A stretch of DNA of 51,279 nucleotides from Bdellovibrionales bacterium (GCA_018266355.1 JAFEAP010000021.1:1-51279), one strand, 5' to 3'; counted from the first letter of the stretch, positions 27,501-35,862 are shown. Made by a program: numbers and translations. The notes: generated by a model from the letters alone, not told the origin.

Positions 27501-30028
27501 ACAATCCGCTCGATCTGAGCGCGTTCCATCTTCGGCCCTTCCGGATCCGTGAGCAGTTCGATCTTCTTATGGAAGAGGCGGGAAAGGTGGTCGGGCGTGA
27601 TCGGGATCATCCGATCCTTCAATTTCACCGCGGTATAGGCGATACGGCTGGGGACGAGGCCGTTCCGGAACGCACCCAAGACGCTTCCGTCTTTCTCGCG
27701 AAAGAAGTAGTCGGCTTTCGTACGATCGGACGAATTGCCGAGTTTGTTGTCCTTCTCGAGTTTCTTGATGGCGTCGGCAATTTCCTGTTCGTGCTGGACG
27801 GCGCGCGCGCCCGGAGCGGCGATCTCGAGCGCTTTCTTCTCGAACTCGAGGTAACGTTTTTGGTTCTGGTCCGAGGTGAACATATCGGTCCAGTTTTTCT
27901 TCAGCACGTCGGAAACGGCCGTCAGCTGGGCGTTCTGCCACTGGGCCTGTTTATCCTTCATGTACGCGTCGATGACCTTGTCGACGGCCTCCATCGCCTT
28001 CCCCGGAGCCGGCAGCGTCAGACTCGCTTCGGCCGCGAGGCGAAGAACGAGGTCGGCGACCTTGTTCTTACGGTTATCGTAGGCCTTCCAAGCAGTACGT
28101 TCCGCGATCGCGAAGATCGAGAGGTCGTCGCCCGGAAGGTTGAAGTCGACGAGAAGCTCCGCCGCGACTTTCGCGAACTCCGACTCCTCTTCGGCCTTCA
28201 TGCTTTCCACCACTCTGCTCTTCAGGAACGCGATGAACTGCTGGTCGGATCCTCCGAATTTACCCGCCAAGAACTGCGGGAAATTCGGAAGAGACGTGAA
28301 AAAGGTCAGGATGACATCGACGTATCCGTCATCGCTCAAGAGCGGGTGCCCGAGAAGGGCCGGAATCAATTTCGGGTGGAGTTCCTTCAGATCCTTGAAC
28401 CGGTCGTCCGCCCACAGCGAAGAATAGTTCTCCATGTCGTCGACGCGCATCGGCTTGGCCAAGCGGTAGGAAACGAGATCGGTCGCGCAGGCTTTCACCG
28501 TCCGATCGACACCGCCGAGTTTCAGTTGAAGCATTCGCTTCAAGGCCCATCGGTTCGTCATGCGTTCCCGCAGCGCGGTCGCTTGAAGCAGCTTCAGGTA
28601 CTGGTGCTTCGTTTTCGGCGCCATCAGGATGGAATATTCGATCAGTCGGCGCTCCTCCGCGTTCAGGAAGAGTTCAAGCCTCTGGAAGCCGTTATTCTCG
28701 TCGCGGACGTGGCGCAAGTTGTAGGGCTTCGCCATGCGCTGACCCTGCCAGTTCGAGAGCGCTTCCTGCGAGTAGAAGGGTAGCGCCGTTTTCGCGTCGA
28801 GGCGCAGGTTCAGCGAGCTCATTGCGAGCGGGTCGTAGCGATGCGCTCCCCGATTCATGTCGATTTTTCTCGCCTCTTCTTCGTTCCCCATCGGCATGCC
28901 GACGATCGAAACGCCCGCCGGCGTCGGGGCGCTCGACTGGATCTCGAGATTTGTCTTGCGGGTATTTTCGATGCGGTCGAGACGGTCCTGCACGACCGCG
29001 TCGTCTTCCGCGTGGGCGTTCCGGAGGTAGTTCGCGTAGAATTCGGCCTGGGTCTGGAAATAGATGTCCGCGGCCTCGAGGACCGCCATCTGGCGCTTAT
29101 CCCCGACTTCGTACATCGAGCGCTCGTCGCTCGCTTTTTCGATCTTCCCCTTCAGGGCGACCATGTCGCGGTAAAGCTGCTTGTAATTCGCGTCGTCGAG
29201 CGGAACCACCCGCTTCAGTCCGGCATTCTCGGCCAAGTCGCCGTCCGGCACCTCTATTTGGGCCTCGATCGAGTTCACCTTCCCCATTTGCAGGCTTTTT
29301 TCGAGCACGCTTCGGATCTGGACGAAGATTTCGGCGGCTTTTTTCGGAAGTCCCGCGATCGGCGCGATATCCCGGTAAGGGGGCACCCATTTCCGGTTCT
29401 CGGAACGCAGGATGACGAGATTCTTCGGATCGGATGCGCGCCACTCGATGCCGACGATCGGAGCGACCTTCGGAACCGGATTATCGGAAGCTTTCGGCTT
29501 GGGCTTCTCTTCGGCGGTCTTCGTCGTAAACGGATTCCAACCGCCGATGGAGAAGAACGACTTCGAAGGATCGGGGCTCGCCGTCACGGGCGCGCGCACG
29601 TATTTGAATGGGTCTTCCGGGGAGCCCGGCTTCACGTCCTTCGAGACCGAGGCCTTCGGATTGATCGCTTCGAGGGATTTCTTCCGTTTCTCGGCTTGTT
29701 CCGTGTAGGCCGCCACGCGCGCGGCTTCGATCGCGTCGGAAAAGGCATTGAACGGATCGAGGGGGAACATCTTCAGGGGATCTTTCGCGGCGTCGTCTTG
29801 GCCGAGCAAGACGAGCGAACGGCGCCCGGAGTCCGTGTCGACTTCGAGGTGCGGGCCCGCGATGTAATTCTGGTCGAAGAGCTTCGTCGCGCGGTCCTTC
29901 ATGATGAGCGCGTCGATGATGAGCGGATCGAGTCGATTCGCGCCGATGGTGATCGACAGAACGCCAAGAACTAGGAATGCGCTCCAAAAGTACTTCGCGC
30001 GGAATCGTACAGGGATTCGAAATTTCAC
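24512..30028 (-). CDS. Giant (1838-residue) membrane protein, unknown family
   Basis: GTG start at 30028 with AAGGAGA 7 bases upstream. One membrane segment near the N-terminus (about 14-32, YFWSAFLVLGVLSITIGAN), then a soluble domain of over 1200 residues rich in charged helices (many KAA/DRL motifs, Cys-poor; one cluster CSKTLGCG near 880-890), then three to four hydrophobic segments at about 1268-1360 (MVLMFGIILIMAWQFLPVILPLLG, FGSLVMTLFIGNLSPIAILF), and a C-terminal soluble part of about 470 residues with a coiled coil near 1545-1600. The first segment and the later cluster would place the large domain in the periplasm if the N-terminus is inside. No domain recognised. It is transcribed separately from the upstream lipoprotein gene, since a strong terminator lies between. 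Confidence 0.85.
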   Translation of the reverse strand: MKFRIPVRFRAKYFWSAFLVLGVLSITIGANRLDPLIIDALIMKDRATKLFDQNYIAGPHLEVDTDSGRRSLVLLGQDDAAKDPLKMFPLDPFNAFSDAIEAARVAAYTEQAEKRKKSLEAINPKASVSKDVKPGSPEDPFKYVRAPVTASPDPSKSFFSIGGWNPFTTKTAEEKPKPKASDNPVPKVAPIVGIEWRASDPKNLVILRSENRKWVPPYRDIAPIAGLPKKAAEIFVQIRSVLEKSLQMGKVNSIEAQIEVPDGDLAENAGLKRVVPLDDANYKQLYRDMVALKGKIEKASDERSMYEVGDKRQMAVLEAADIYFQTQAEFYANYLRNAHAEDDAVVQDRLDRIENTRKTNLEIQSSAPTPAGVSIVGMPMGNEEEARKIDMNRGAHRYDPLAMSSLNLRLDAKTALPFYSQEALSNWQGQRMAKPYNLRHVRDENNGFQRLELFLNAEERRLIEYSILMAPKTKHQYLKLLQATALRERMTNRWALKRMLQLKLGGVDRTVKACATDLVSYRLAKPMRVDDMENYSSLWADDRFKDLKELHPKLIPALLGHPLLSDDGYVDVILTFFTSLPNFPQFLAGKFGGSDQQFIAFLKSRVVESMKAEEESEFAKVAAELLVDFNLPGDDLSIFAIAERTAWKAYDNRKNKVADLVLRLAAEASLTLPAPGKAMEAVDKVIDAYMKDKQAQWQNAQLTAVSDVLKKNWTDMFTSDQNQKRYLEFEKKALEIAAPGARAVQHEQEIADAIKKLEKDNKLGNSSDRTKADYFFREKDGSVLGAFRNGLVPSRIAYTAVKLKDRMIPITPDHLSRLFHKKIELLTDPEGPKMERAQIERIVKDPAVMKYMDVFFAEVSAQYQQAVQNLKANPPANEGTSDACSKTLGCGNMKTKQKRRAPTNAKNEESQPAPAGEIEIDETNTPLGGLLEAAAKKTLADFMKAVSTPAKVQPVDPDSNPFLFPWTVPATSQQRFQSFSMMNAFMPQSPGPWAGRPVDGSAGTRFFGLAKKKKVETEESFYLAKPVDQIMAKGRLLEAFSLIGLANEVLGANWYSGFATKTGKSIHFRASEYSGETNTVTEYKYADVQNLLGIERILRMQMPSNASRLEIAAASLIDQQILAGIVENEAYARSPILVLQNSTEAVSDKNPKGRLRRFFLGTNFVPSLLRVISPYFNKDLKETSGFKINETRGAFYKHMYTALSNDRGKVEDFCEANLRNYEKDEKFKLMFKSITGLREAFASQGDAKKWDDEISKDIRSPSQAFLEDFIDPISMVLMFGIILIMAWQFLPVILPLLGVAVGPGTFVGGIFAATTSIFGTFGSLVMTLFIGNLSPIAILFTTQSILMASVYCFQLPPQTDYAFQVANSQIRVDQVYIANREKLHEQREELLTNRAWARFGVVMEVFQFSAFTAPGVWKTLGMKGVSKFGKLTEGVDAAVVAKVKGDTLPSLIKEHGLKKGLALYSEKLMLAAKTVKRVSVVNEAANAEDVAEIMVQRAAPHMKDKRILNQIYGFEEQVVDLRGNPVAPGEAGRRKMVSVGILKATEDEMGKTQETIDLLKKKIYGEKNLDEVNRLTNEITKLKDKLTRARSAKVIKKYESFIADRQAKIAALKQTSRWSDVRSYLRTIIRKKAGENEKYFSMIVAKDYSEAAAAGKLVMTVANADEVRLAVEVAKLEDQAVKAAYLRKFANLLNATDDLTDAQVLEHLRRLTLSDWEMHEKLILDAVRRPTGYGEAVIQDLGKDPTGQAVSIVTGYSEADPTGKVTVKFFKEIFSQLKYVAEDYKILNPRAVTITRAIKEGAAHLIIDATGKENDKISADIVRNPQNYEFLSIPMNDL

Positions 30029-30114
30029 GGATTTCTCCTTCTGTAACGATCGGTAAACTCGCCTTTCGACTTAAGAATCTTAAAATTAAACTTAAATCAG
30101 TTTACTTCGAGAGC
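30029..30114 (-). promoter_or_regulatory. AT-rich probable promoter region of the giant gene
   Basis: The 86 bases between the terminator and the GTG are AT-rich (minus strand TTAAGTTTAATTTTAAGA and TAAACT further upstream). Because the terminator cuts off the upstream transcript, the giant gene must start here; I cannot fix the exact -35/-10. Confidence 0.45.
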
Positions 30115-30148
30115 AAAAAAAACGGGGCCGGCGAGAGCCGACCCCGTT
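30115..30148 (-). terminator. Intrinsic terminator of the 30169-31365 gene
   Basis: On the minus strand AACGGGGTCGGC-TCTC-GCCGGCCCCGTT followed by eight T. A 12-bp stem with one G/T wobble, 20 bases beyond the stop codon at 30169. Confidence 0.9.
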
Positions 30149-30168
30149 CCGAATGAGGGTACTTCAGA

Positions 30169-31365
30169 TCACTTACACTTTTCCGGGACTTTCGGAACTT
30201 CGCCGTGCGAAGTCGAGGCGAGCTTGCGGCTGGCGGCCGCTTCGAGTTCGCCCTTCGGTCCGCAAAGCTTACACGGTCCGCAGGTTTCTTCGGCGGCCGT
30301 CCAGGCAGCGATGCCCATGCGGCCGAGCTCTTGCTGGAAATTCGCCGTGATGACCGCGGCGGCTTCCGGACAAAGCCGGTAAACCATGATCGGCTCGCCC
30401 TTTTCGTTTTTCATGACCACGCCGTCCTTCTTCAGCTCTTCGAGCTTGCCGTAGGTCTTCGCGGCGGCGTTCTTTTCCTCGATCAGGTCGGTGACCTTGT
30501 TCAAGGCTTCGGTATCGCCGAGGAGGCAAGCGTCGATGTTACCGACGGCTTCCCCTTGGATGATATGCCCCTCTTTGAGAGTTTTATAATAGCGGTCGAC
30601 GGCGGCTTCATAGGCCTTGCCGTTCGGACCCTCGAGGATCGCCTTGATCGCCGGATCCTTGAGGGAAGCCTCGCGCATCTCGACCAGGTATTTCTTGTTG
30701 TAGATCGAGTAGAGGCGATCATAGACCGCTTCCGAGTGAACGCCGGCCATACCCTTGCCGGTCGCGCCGGTGCCGGTTTTCGAAACGCCGTAAGTCGGAG
30801 TCTTCGCGTTTTTGCCTTGGCTCACGTCGCCGAAGACGCCTTTGAAGGCGTTCTTGTCAGCGCCGCGGCTGTCGAGCGCGCCCTTCGCGCCGATTTTCAA
30901 GTCCGACGCGACGGAAGACTTGAGGGCCATGAGGTCCTTCTTAGCCGCTTCGGAAGCCTTCATGAGGTCCGCGACGCCCTTGGTGTTCAGGAACTTCTCG
31001 ACGAAACGCTTCTGGACGCTCTCTTCGAGCTCGTTGGCGTTTTCTTTCGTGATCTTCCCACCGTGGGTTTTCTTGAACTCGAGGATTTCCTTGTCTTGGG
31101 ATTTATCGAGTTGCTTCACGAATTTCGCGAAAGCTTCGTCGCCCCTCGCCGCCTTCGAGAGACCGCGCTCGAGTTCGTTGATGAAATCGCCGGGGCCGCT
31201 CGCGAGGTCGCGATAGGCGCCGTCGTTCATGACGTAAGCGTCCGGAATCAGAAGGTCGGCATCCGCCACCGGACCGGAATTCTTAGTCTGCGCGGTTTGG
31301 CAGCCGACGAACATCGTCGCCGCGAGCGCGAAACTCACTGCAGTGTATTTTTTGTTCAGTAACAT
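30169..31365 (-). CDS. Lipoprotein of unknown function
   Basis: 398 residues. Start ATG 31365 gives MLLNKKYTAVSFALAATMFVGCQT, a lipobox with Cys22, and GGGGAGAGAG just upstream; the longer open frame has no signal and was rejected. The mature protein is mainly charged helix (KFVKQLDKSQDKEILEFKK, ELEESVQKRFVEKFLN) with a Gly/Lys-rich linker (KTGTGATGKGMAGV) near 210 and a Cys-rich end (CGPCKLCGPKGE, final PEKCK). It resembles no family I know. It lies upstream of the giant membrane gene on the same strand, and both encode large envelope proteins, but a terminator separates them. Confidence 0.8.
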   Translation of the reverse strand: MLLNKKYTAVSFALAATMFVGCQTAQTKNSGPVADADLLIPDAYVMNDGAYRDLASGPGDFINELERGLSKAARGDEAFAKFVKQLDKSQDKEILEFKKTHGGKITKENANELEESVQKRFVEKFLNTKGVADLMKASEAAKKDLMALKSSVASDLKIGAKGALDSRGADKNAFKGVFGDVSQGKNAKTPTYGVSKTGTGATGKGMAGVHSEAVYDRLYSIYNKKYLVEMREASLKDPAIKAILEGPNGKAYEAAVDRYYKTLKEGHIIQGEAVGNIDACLLGDTEALNKVTDLIEEKNAAAKTYGKLEELKKDGVVMKNEKGEPIMVYRLCPEAAAVITANFQQELGRMGIAAWTAAEETCGPCKLCGPKGELEAAASRKLASTSHGEVPKVPEKCK

Positions 31366-31550
31366 CTCTCTCTCCCCATTCGTTTCGTTACCCAAACGAG
31401 CCCCATCGTCGGAACTCGGGCCGATAAAACTATCGTACCTGTGTATCGGAAAAGAGGAAGAGAGGATTAAGGAGTTTCCCGTTAGAGTTTCGTGGAAACC
31501 GGCGAAAAAGCGTTGAAAAACTGACTCTCCTTCGCGAGACTGACGGTCCG

Positions 31551-32033
31551 ATGGAAGTCGCGATCCTCGCCGCCGGTTGCTTCTGGGGCGTCGAAAACAT
31601 CCTCCGCTCTTTGCCCGGCGTGGTTTCGACCACCGTCGGCTACACGGGCGGCGACCTGAAAAACCCGAAATATTCGCACGTGAAAACCGGCGAGACCGGT
31701 CACGCCGAGGCCGTGCGGATCGAGTTCGACCCCGCGAAACTGACCTACGAAAACCTCCTCGACCTTTTCTTTCGGCTGCACGATCCGACACAGCTGAACC
31801 GTCAAATGAATGACGTCGGCACCCAGTATCGCTCGGCCATTTTTTATCTTTCGGAGACCCAGAAAGAGATCGCCGAGAAAAAACGCGGCGAGGTCGAAGC
31901 CTCCGGAAAATGGAAAAAGCCGATCGCGACCCTGATCGTTCCCGCCGTTCCGTTCTGGCCGGCCGAAGACGAGCACCAAGACTACCTCCAGAAAAACCCG
32001 AACGGATACAACTGCCACTGGGTTCGGGACTGA
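31551..32033 (+). CDS. msrA: Peptide-methionine (S)-S-oxide reductase
   Basis: 160 residues. Reduces methionine-S-sulfoxide in proteins. The catalytic motif GCFWG is at residues 9-13 (AAGCFWGVENILRSLPGV), followed by TTVGYTGG, SHVKTGETGHAEAV, LFFRLHDPTQLNRQ, DVGTQYRS and the C-terminal YNCHWVRD that may carry the resolving Cys. There is no signal peptide, so it acts in the cytoplasm. Length is at the short end for the family and complete. The 185-base region shared with the divergent lipoprotein gene must hold its promoter; none is clear. Confidence 0.96.
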   Translation: MEVAILAAGCFWGVENILRSLPGVVSTTVGYTGGDLKNPKYSHVKTGETGHAEAVRIEFDPAKLTYENLLDLFFRLHDPTQLNRQMNDVGTQYRSAIFYLSETQKEIAEKKRGEVEASGKWKKPIATLIVPAVPFWPAEDEHQDYLQKNPNGYNCHWVRD

Positions 32034-32341
32034 CGGCGTAAAGGAGGCTCGGTCTAGGACCGGACTGAATGCGCCCGATTTTATTAGAGCCAGTTCGCAC
32101 CGGTGCAAGCCTGGAATCTTCCACGCCTTTACTGCGCCGAGTCTAGTTAGCGAAATCCTTCAAAATAATAGATGACTCTTTTTGTCGGTCATGATAAAAG
32201 CCGTGGCCGAAGTCTTGCTCAATGCGATCCCCGTGGAATCTTTTTCAGATTCCGAACGAGTTTTGTACGGAGCTTTAAACGGACGCTCCCGCTTAAGCGC
32301 CCGAATCCCGAAACAGTCCCCTACCTTTTGGAGATCGTCTC
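32034..32341. other. 308-bp intergenic region before the tetrad-repeat gene
   Basis: Contains a short hairpin after msrA (CGGTC-TAG-GACCG, 32050-32062), a second hairpin GGAATC...GATTCC (32235-32253) and AT-rich stretches around 32155-32200 that may hold the promoter of the gene at 32342. No convincing ORF, tRNA or riboswitch consensus. Confidence 0.5.
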
Positions 32342-34921
32342 ATGAAAGTCCCAGCCCAAATGAAAATCCAGAAAGCCATCGCCACGGCGCTGCTCCTCAC
32401 GACCAGCACCACGTTCGCGGCGCCTCCGGTCGACTACGCCGCCGCCGGCCGCAACCAAGGTTCGATGGACGCGACCCAACAAGCGAAGCAGATGGGCCGC
32501 CAGAACGGCCTCGAAGACGGTAAGAACCGCGGTTACAAAGACGGTTACGACGACTGCGCAGATCAAATGCGTCGCCAAGCGCAGCAGAACGGCGACCGCC
32601 AAGGCGATCGCGACGCCACCGTGCGCGCGAGCACCGACGGTTCCGATCGCGGCACCGTGGACGGCCAGCAAAAAGGCTCGATCGACGGGAACGCCGACGG
32701 CGATGCCCGCTCGAACCAAGACGCGATGAGAGACGCCACCCCGAAAGGCACCGCCGACGGGATTGCCGAAGCGAATCGCACCGACGCCGCCGCGCGCGGA
32801 ACCGCCGACGGTAAAGTCGCCGGCGACGCCGCCGCGAAGTCGGACGCGAACGCCCGCGAATACCAACCGGCGCGCGACCAGTACAAGAAGGAACGCTACG
32901 CCGAATCGATCAAGTCCGAATCGACGATCGACCTCGGCGCTCCGGCCCCGGTCACGATGAACTCGGCTCCGGCGCCGAAGCCGGCTACGGTCTCCACGAA
33001 GCGCGGTTTCGCCGACACGAAATCCGCTTCGAGCGCGGCGCTCCTCCAAGCCCGCCTCGACGCCCTCACCCTCGTCCAATCCGCGAAAGTCGCGGCCGGC
33101 AACGGCCCGGGCGACCCGACGATTCCGGACGTGAAACCGACCCAAGCCGCGGACAAGGCGCTCACCTACTGTAAGGCGAACGCTCCGACGGTCGCCGTCA
33201 CTCAATCGGTGATGAGCCTCGCCTCGATGATGGCGGACTCCCCGCGGGTGATCCCGTCGGGCCGTCCTTCGGGCCGTCCGAACATGCCGGGCAACCCGGG
33301 CGGAAATCAAGGCGGCGGTCACCCGGGCGGCGGCAATCCGAACCCGGCTCCGAGCCGCACCCCGGTACCGCACCCGACTCCGGTGCCGTCGACGACTCCT
33401 CCTCCGACGCCTCCGACCCAATCCGAATTCGAGAAGTGCATCGACACCTACAAGCCGGCTTACGAGCAGGCGTTCGTGACGACCTTCAAGACGGAATACG
33501 TCGCGGCTTACAAGCCGGCGTTCGACCAAATGTACCCGCAGTATAAGAACTCGGGCTGCCAAGCGGCGAGAAAAGCCGACTACCGTCGCGATTACGACCA
33601 AGCCTACCGCCGGTCGTACGACGAAACCTACCGTCTCGTGTTCGATCGCGTGTACCGGAACATTTACCAAAAGGTGTACGGTCAAGTGTTCGCGCAAGCT
33701 TCGGCGGATTCGTACAACGCGAACTACCAAGGCCACTACCAAACCCACTACGCGAACGCGAAAGCGAAGGCCTTCGCCGACCGTCAGGACCAGCTCTACA
33801 CGGGCGCTTACAACTCCGCGAAGGATTCGACCTACGCGGCGAAGTATCCCGGCTACAAGCAGGAAGTCGTGACCCGCGGTCGCGCGGACGAAGCGGCCGA
33901 ATTCACCCGCATCCCGGTCCGCTTGATCGGCCTCGCGGCGATGGAATCGGTGAAGGACGGAATCCAGGAACCGGGTGAAAAGATCACCGTGGACATGGAC
34001 CTCCGGAACTTCTCGGACTCGGTCATCAACTCGGCGGACCTCGACATCCGTGCGGTCGCGAAGACCTCCGGCGTCGCGCTCCCGGGCTCGGTGACGATCC
34101 TCCCGCGTAACCTCTCGGCGAAGAGCCTGACCCACATCAAGGGCGCGCTCGATATCCGGATGGACGAATCGGCGCTCGGCCAAACGTCCCAGGTCGAGAT
34201 CCAAATCTCCGTGAAGGGCAACCGCCTCGCCACGGAGACGATCAACCTGAACGCTCGGAACCTCACGACGGTCTCCCTCATCGAAACCCCGGTCGCCCGC
34301 CTCGGCTACCCGGGCGACGTGAAGGTCCGCGTGACGAACCAGTCCCAGCTGGTCCTTCCGGAAGATGCCACCCTCGGTTTGACGACGAACATGCAAGGCG
34401 TGACGTTCTCGAAGACGAGCGAAGCGATCAACGGCCTCGCGGCCGGCGAATCGCGGGACATCTCCTTCCCGTTCACGAACGAAAGCTACGACGGTCAGAC
34501 CGTGAACTTCGTCGCCTCGCTGAACCTCGCCTCGGGCCGCCGCGTCGGCGTCCTGAACGAGTCCCGCCAGGTGCCGTCGCTCCAGGACTACCAGTTCAAG
34601 ATGTCGAACGGGATCCTCCTCGGCGACATCTCGGATCTGAAGAAGGACGGTAAGCACCGCCTGAAGGTCTACATCACGAACATCAGCTCCCGCGTCGCGA
34701 CCGGTCAGCTTACGCTGACGGCCTCGATCATCGGACCGAACGCTTCGAACTTCTCCTTCACGAAGGGTCAGCAAGACTCCTTCAGCCCGATCAAACCGGG
34801 TCAGGAAGTCTCGAGCGACAAGATGGTCGTGAAGGCCGCGCACGACAACTCGGGCGGCACCTTCGTGCTCGAAGTCCGCGAGGGCGGCAAGCTCCTCGGC
34901 CGCTTCAAGCAGAACTTCTAA
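32342..34921 (+). CDS. Exported tetrad-repeat protein (Gly-every-4 and Tyr-every-4 segments, beta-rich C-terminus)
   Basis: 859 residues, GGAG before ATG. Signal peptide to about residue 27 (TTFAA). Residues 36-169 carry a small residue (Gly mostly, else Ala/Ser) at every fourth position in one register for 28 steps (36, 40, ... 144), then one phase shift and six more; only 72 (Cys) and 76 (Met) break it. Residues 170-300 are a mixed linker, 300-360 a Gly/Pro-rich spacer. Residues 370-502 carry Tyr or Phe at every fourth position in a constant register (370, 374, ... 502; 27 of 34 positions aromatic). From about 525 the chain is beta-rich, with two or three CARDB/Ig-like modules (GDVKVRVTNQSQL, HRLKVYITNISS). 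No family recognised; GX3 repeats resemble the deca-GX3 motif of Yae1. Probably surface-exposed or periplasmic. Confidence 0.85.
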   Translation: MKVPAQMKIQKAIATALLLTTSTTFAAPPVDYAAAGRNQGSMDATQQAKQMGRQNGLEDGKNRGYKDGYDDCADQMRRQAQQNGDRQGDRDATVRASTDGSDRGTVDGQQKGSIDGNADGDARSNQDAMRDATPKGTADGIAEANRTDAAARGTADGKVAGDAAAKSDANAREYQPARDQYKKERYAESIKSESTIDLGAPAPVTMNSAPAPKPATVSTKRGFADTKSASSAALLQARLDALTLVQSAKVAAGNGPGDPTIPDVKPTQAADKALTYCKANAPTVAVTQSVMSLASMMADSPRVIPSGRPSGRPNMPGNPGGNQGGGHPGGGNPNPAPSRTPVPHPTPVPSTTPPPTPPTQSEFEKCIDTYKPAYEQAFVTTFKTEYVAAYKPAFDQMYPQYKNSGCQAARKADYRRDYDQAYRRSYDETYRLVFDRVYRNIYQKVYGQVFAQASADSYNANYQGHYQTHYANAKAKAFADRQDQLYTGAYNSAKDSTYAAKYPGYKQEVVTRGRADEAAEFTRIPVRLIGLAAMESVKDGIQEPGEKITVDMDLRNFSDSVINSADLDIRAVAKTSGVALPGSVTILPRNLSAKSLTHIKGALDIRMDESALGQTSQVEIQISVKGNRLATETINLNARNLTTVSLIETPVARLGYPGDVKVRVTNQSQLVLPEDATLGLTTNMQGVTFSKTSEAINGLAAGESRDISFPFTNESYDGQTVNFVASLNLASGRRVGVLNESRQVPSLQDYQFKMSNGILLGDISDLKKDGKHRLKVYITNISSRVATGQLTLTASIIGPNASNFSFTKGQQDSFSPIKPGQEVSSDKMVVKAAHDNSGGTFVLEVREGGKLLGRFKQNF
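32447..32848 (+). repeat. Coding repeat: small residue every 4 (residues 36-169)
   Basis: Strict 12-base-periodic coding repeat in which GGN or GCN codons recur every fourth codon, e.g. G52-RQN-G56-LED-G60-KNR-G64. Unit sequences otherwise diverge, so it is an old or selected repeat, not a recent DNA expansion. Confidence 0.85.
33449..33847 (+). repeat. Coding repeat: aromatic residue every 4 (residues 370-502)
   Basis: TAC/TTC codons recur every fourth codon, e.g. Y414-RRD-Y418-DQA-Y422-RRS-Y426. The register is kept even across the gap at 402-410. Length matches the Gly segment. Confidence 0.85.
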
Positions 34922-34948
34922 GTTCGGCCCGAAAACCCGAATTCGAAA

Positions 34949-34975
34949 GGGCTCGGTGGAAATTCCACCGGGCCC
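34949..34975 (+). terminator. Hairpin after the tetrad-repeat gene
   Basis: GGGCTCGGTGG-AAATT-CCACCGGGCCC, 11-bp stem with one wobble, followed by TGTTCAATTT. It lies 27 bases after the stop, between convergent genes; probable terminator. Confidence 0.65.
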
Positions 34976-35004
34976 TGTTCAATTTCGATCTCGGAAGGCG
35001 GGCT

Positions 35005-35862
35005 TCACCCCTCCGAGTCGAGCTTCCCCATCTCGCCGGCCTGGTACCGCGCGATCGCTTCCTCGATCTCGCTTTGCTTCGTCATCACGAATCCGCCGTG
35101 CGTGATCGCGGGTTCGCGGAGACTTTTTCCGGAGAGGAAAATGAAATGGGACTCCTCGATGGACTCGACGAGGAGTTCGGTGTCCTTCTCGCCGCTCGCG
35201 AATCCGACGGCGTGCATCGCCTCGAGCGGGACGACGGCGTCGCCGGAAGAGAGTCGAAGTTTTCCCTTGAGGAGGTAGACGAGTCCTCCGCTCTCGGAGA
35301 GCACCCGCGGCGTCGCGCTCATTTTCGGGCGGAGGTGGAATTCGAAAAAAGAGAAGGGCGACGGAAGCGCGGCCTTCGATTCGGCGCCGGCGAGTTTTCC
35401 GAGGTAGACGCGTCCCCGGAGCGCCGGATTCGGTTTCCATTCCTTCACGTCGTTCGGCGCGAGAAAAAAGCTGCGCGGCGGTTCGCGTTTATCCTTCGCG
35501 GAAAGATTGATGGAGACGTGGATCCCCTCGCAGGGCTGGCCGGAGGGTACCGGCTTTTCCTCGGCGACCATCCCTTTCCCGGAGACGAGCCCGTAGAACC
35601 CCCCCGGACCGATTTCGGCGCGGAAGCCGAGGTGATCGCGGCCGATGAAACCGGCGGGCGACGATTCGAGCACGGCGGTGACGGCGGCGAACCCCGCGAA
35701 AGGACGCGGAGGGAACGGCCGCTCGCTCATCCGGAAATGATCGAGGTTCAGGATCGGATCGACGAGTCCGCCGAAGGCGTCCGCGGTCAGGCTGAAATAC
35801 GAAAAGCCGTCCGAGTGGACCTTCTTGCGAGCGGGAACGCTGGAAGAAAACGAAAGCGACAT
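35005..35862 (-). CDS. Pirin-like cupin protein lacking the metal-binding histidines
   Basis: 285 residues with the two-cupin pirin layout: NLDHFRMSERPF, the GFAAVTAVLE strand, GPGGFYGLVSGKGM, and the typical pirin end (EESHFIFLSGKSLREPAITHGGFVM, then Glu/Ile-rich helix ending GEMGKL). Pirins bind Fe through HxH, a later His and a Glu. Here HPHRGFET is replaced by PPRPFAGFAAV and the third His of VHSE by Ala (VAEE), so three of four ligands are missing and quercetinase-type chemistry is unlikely. Cytoplasmic. Divergent from yahK; 213 bases lie between. A weak ATG choice at 35862 with GGAGG-like GGAGGACG upstream. Confidence 0.88.
   Translation of the reverse strand: MSLSFSSSVPARKKVHSDGFSYFSLTADAFGGLVDPILNLDHFRMSERPFPPRPFAGFAAVTAVLESSPAGFIGRDHLGFRAEIGPGGFYGLVSGKGMVAEEKPVPSGQPCEGIHVSINLSAKDKREPPRSFFLAPNDVKEWKPNPALRGRVYLGKLAGAESKAALPSPFSFFEFHLRPKMSATPRVLSESGGLVYLLKGKLRLSSGDAVVPLEAMHAVGFASGEKDTELLVESIEESHFIFLSGKSLREPAITHGGFVMTKQSEIEEAIARYQAGEMGKLDSEG

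Noticed and set aside
32034..32200. Possible structured RNA or tRNA after msrA (GTTCGCACC-like loop)
   Set aside because: No cloverleaf or known riboswitch consensus could be drawn.
32321..34843. 840-residue open frame antisense to the tetrad-repeat gene
   Set aside because: Almost complete overlap with a gene that has a signal peptide and ribosome site; composition (Arg/Val/His-rich) is that of a codon-bias shadow.
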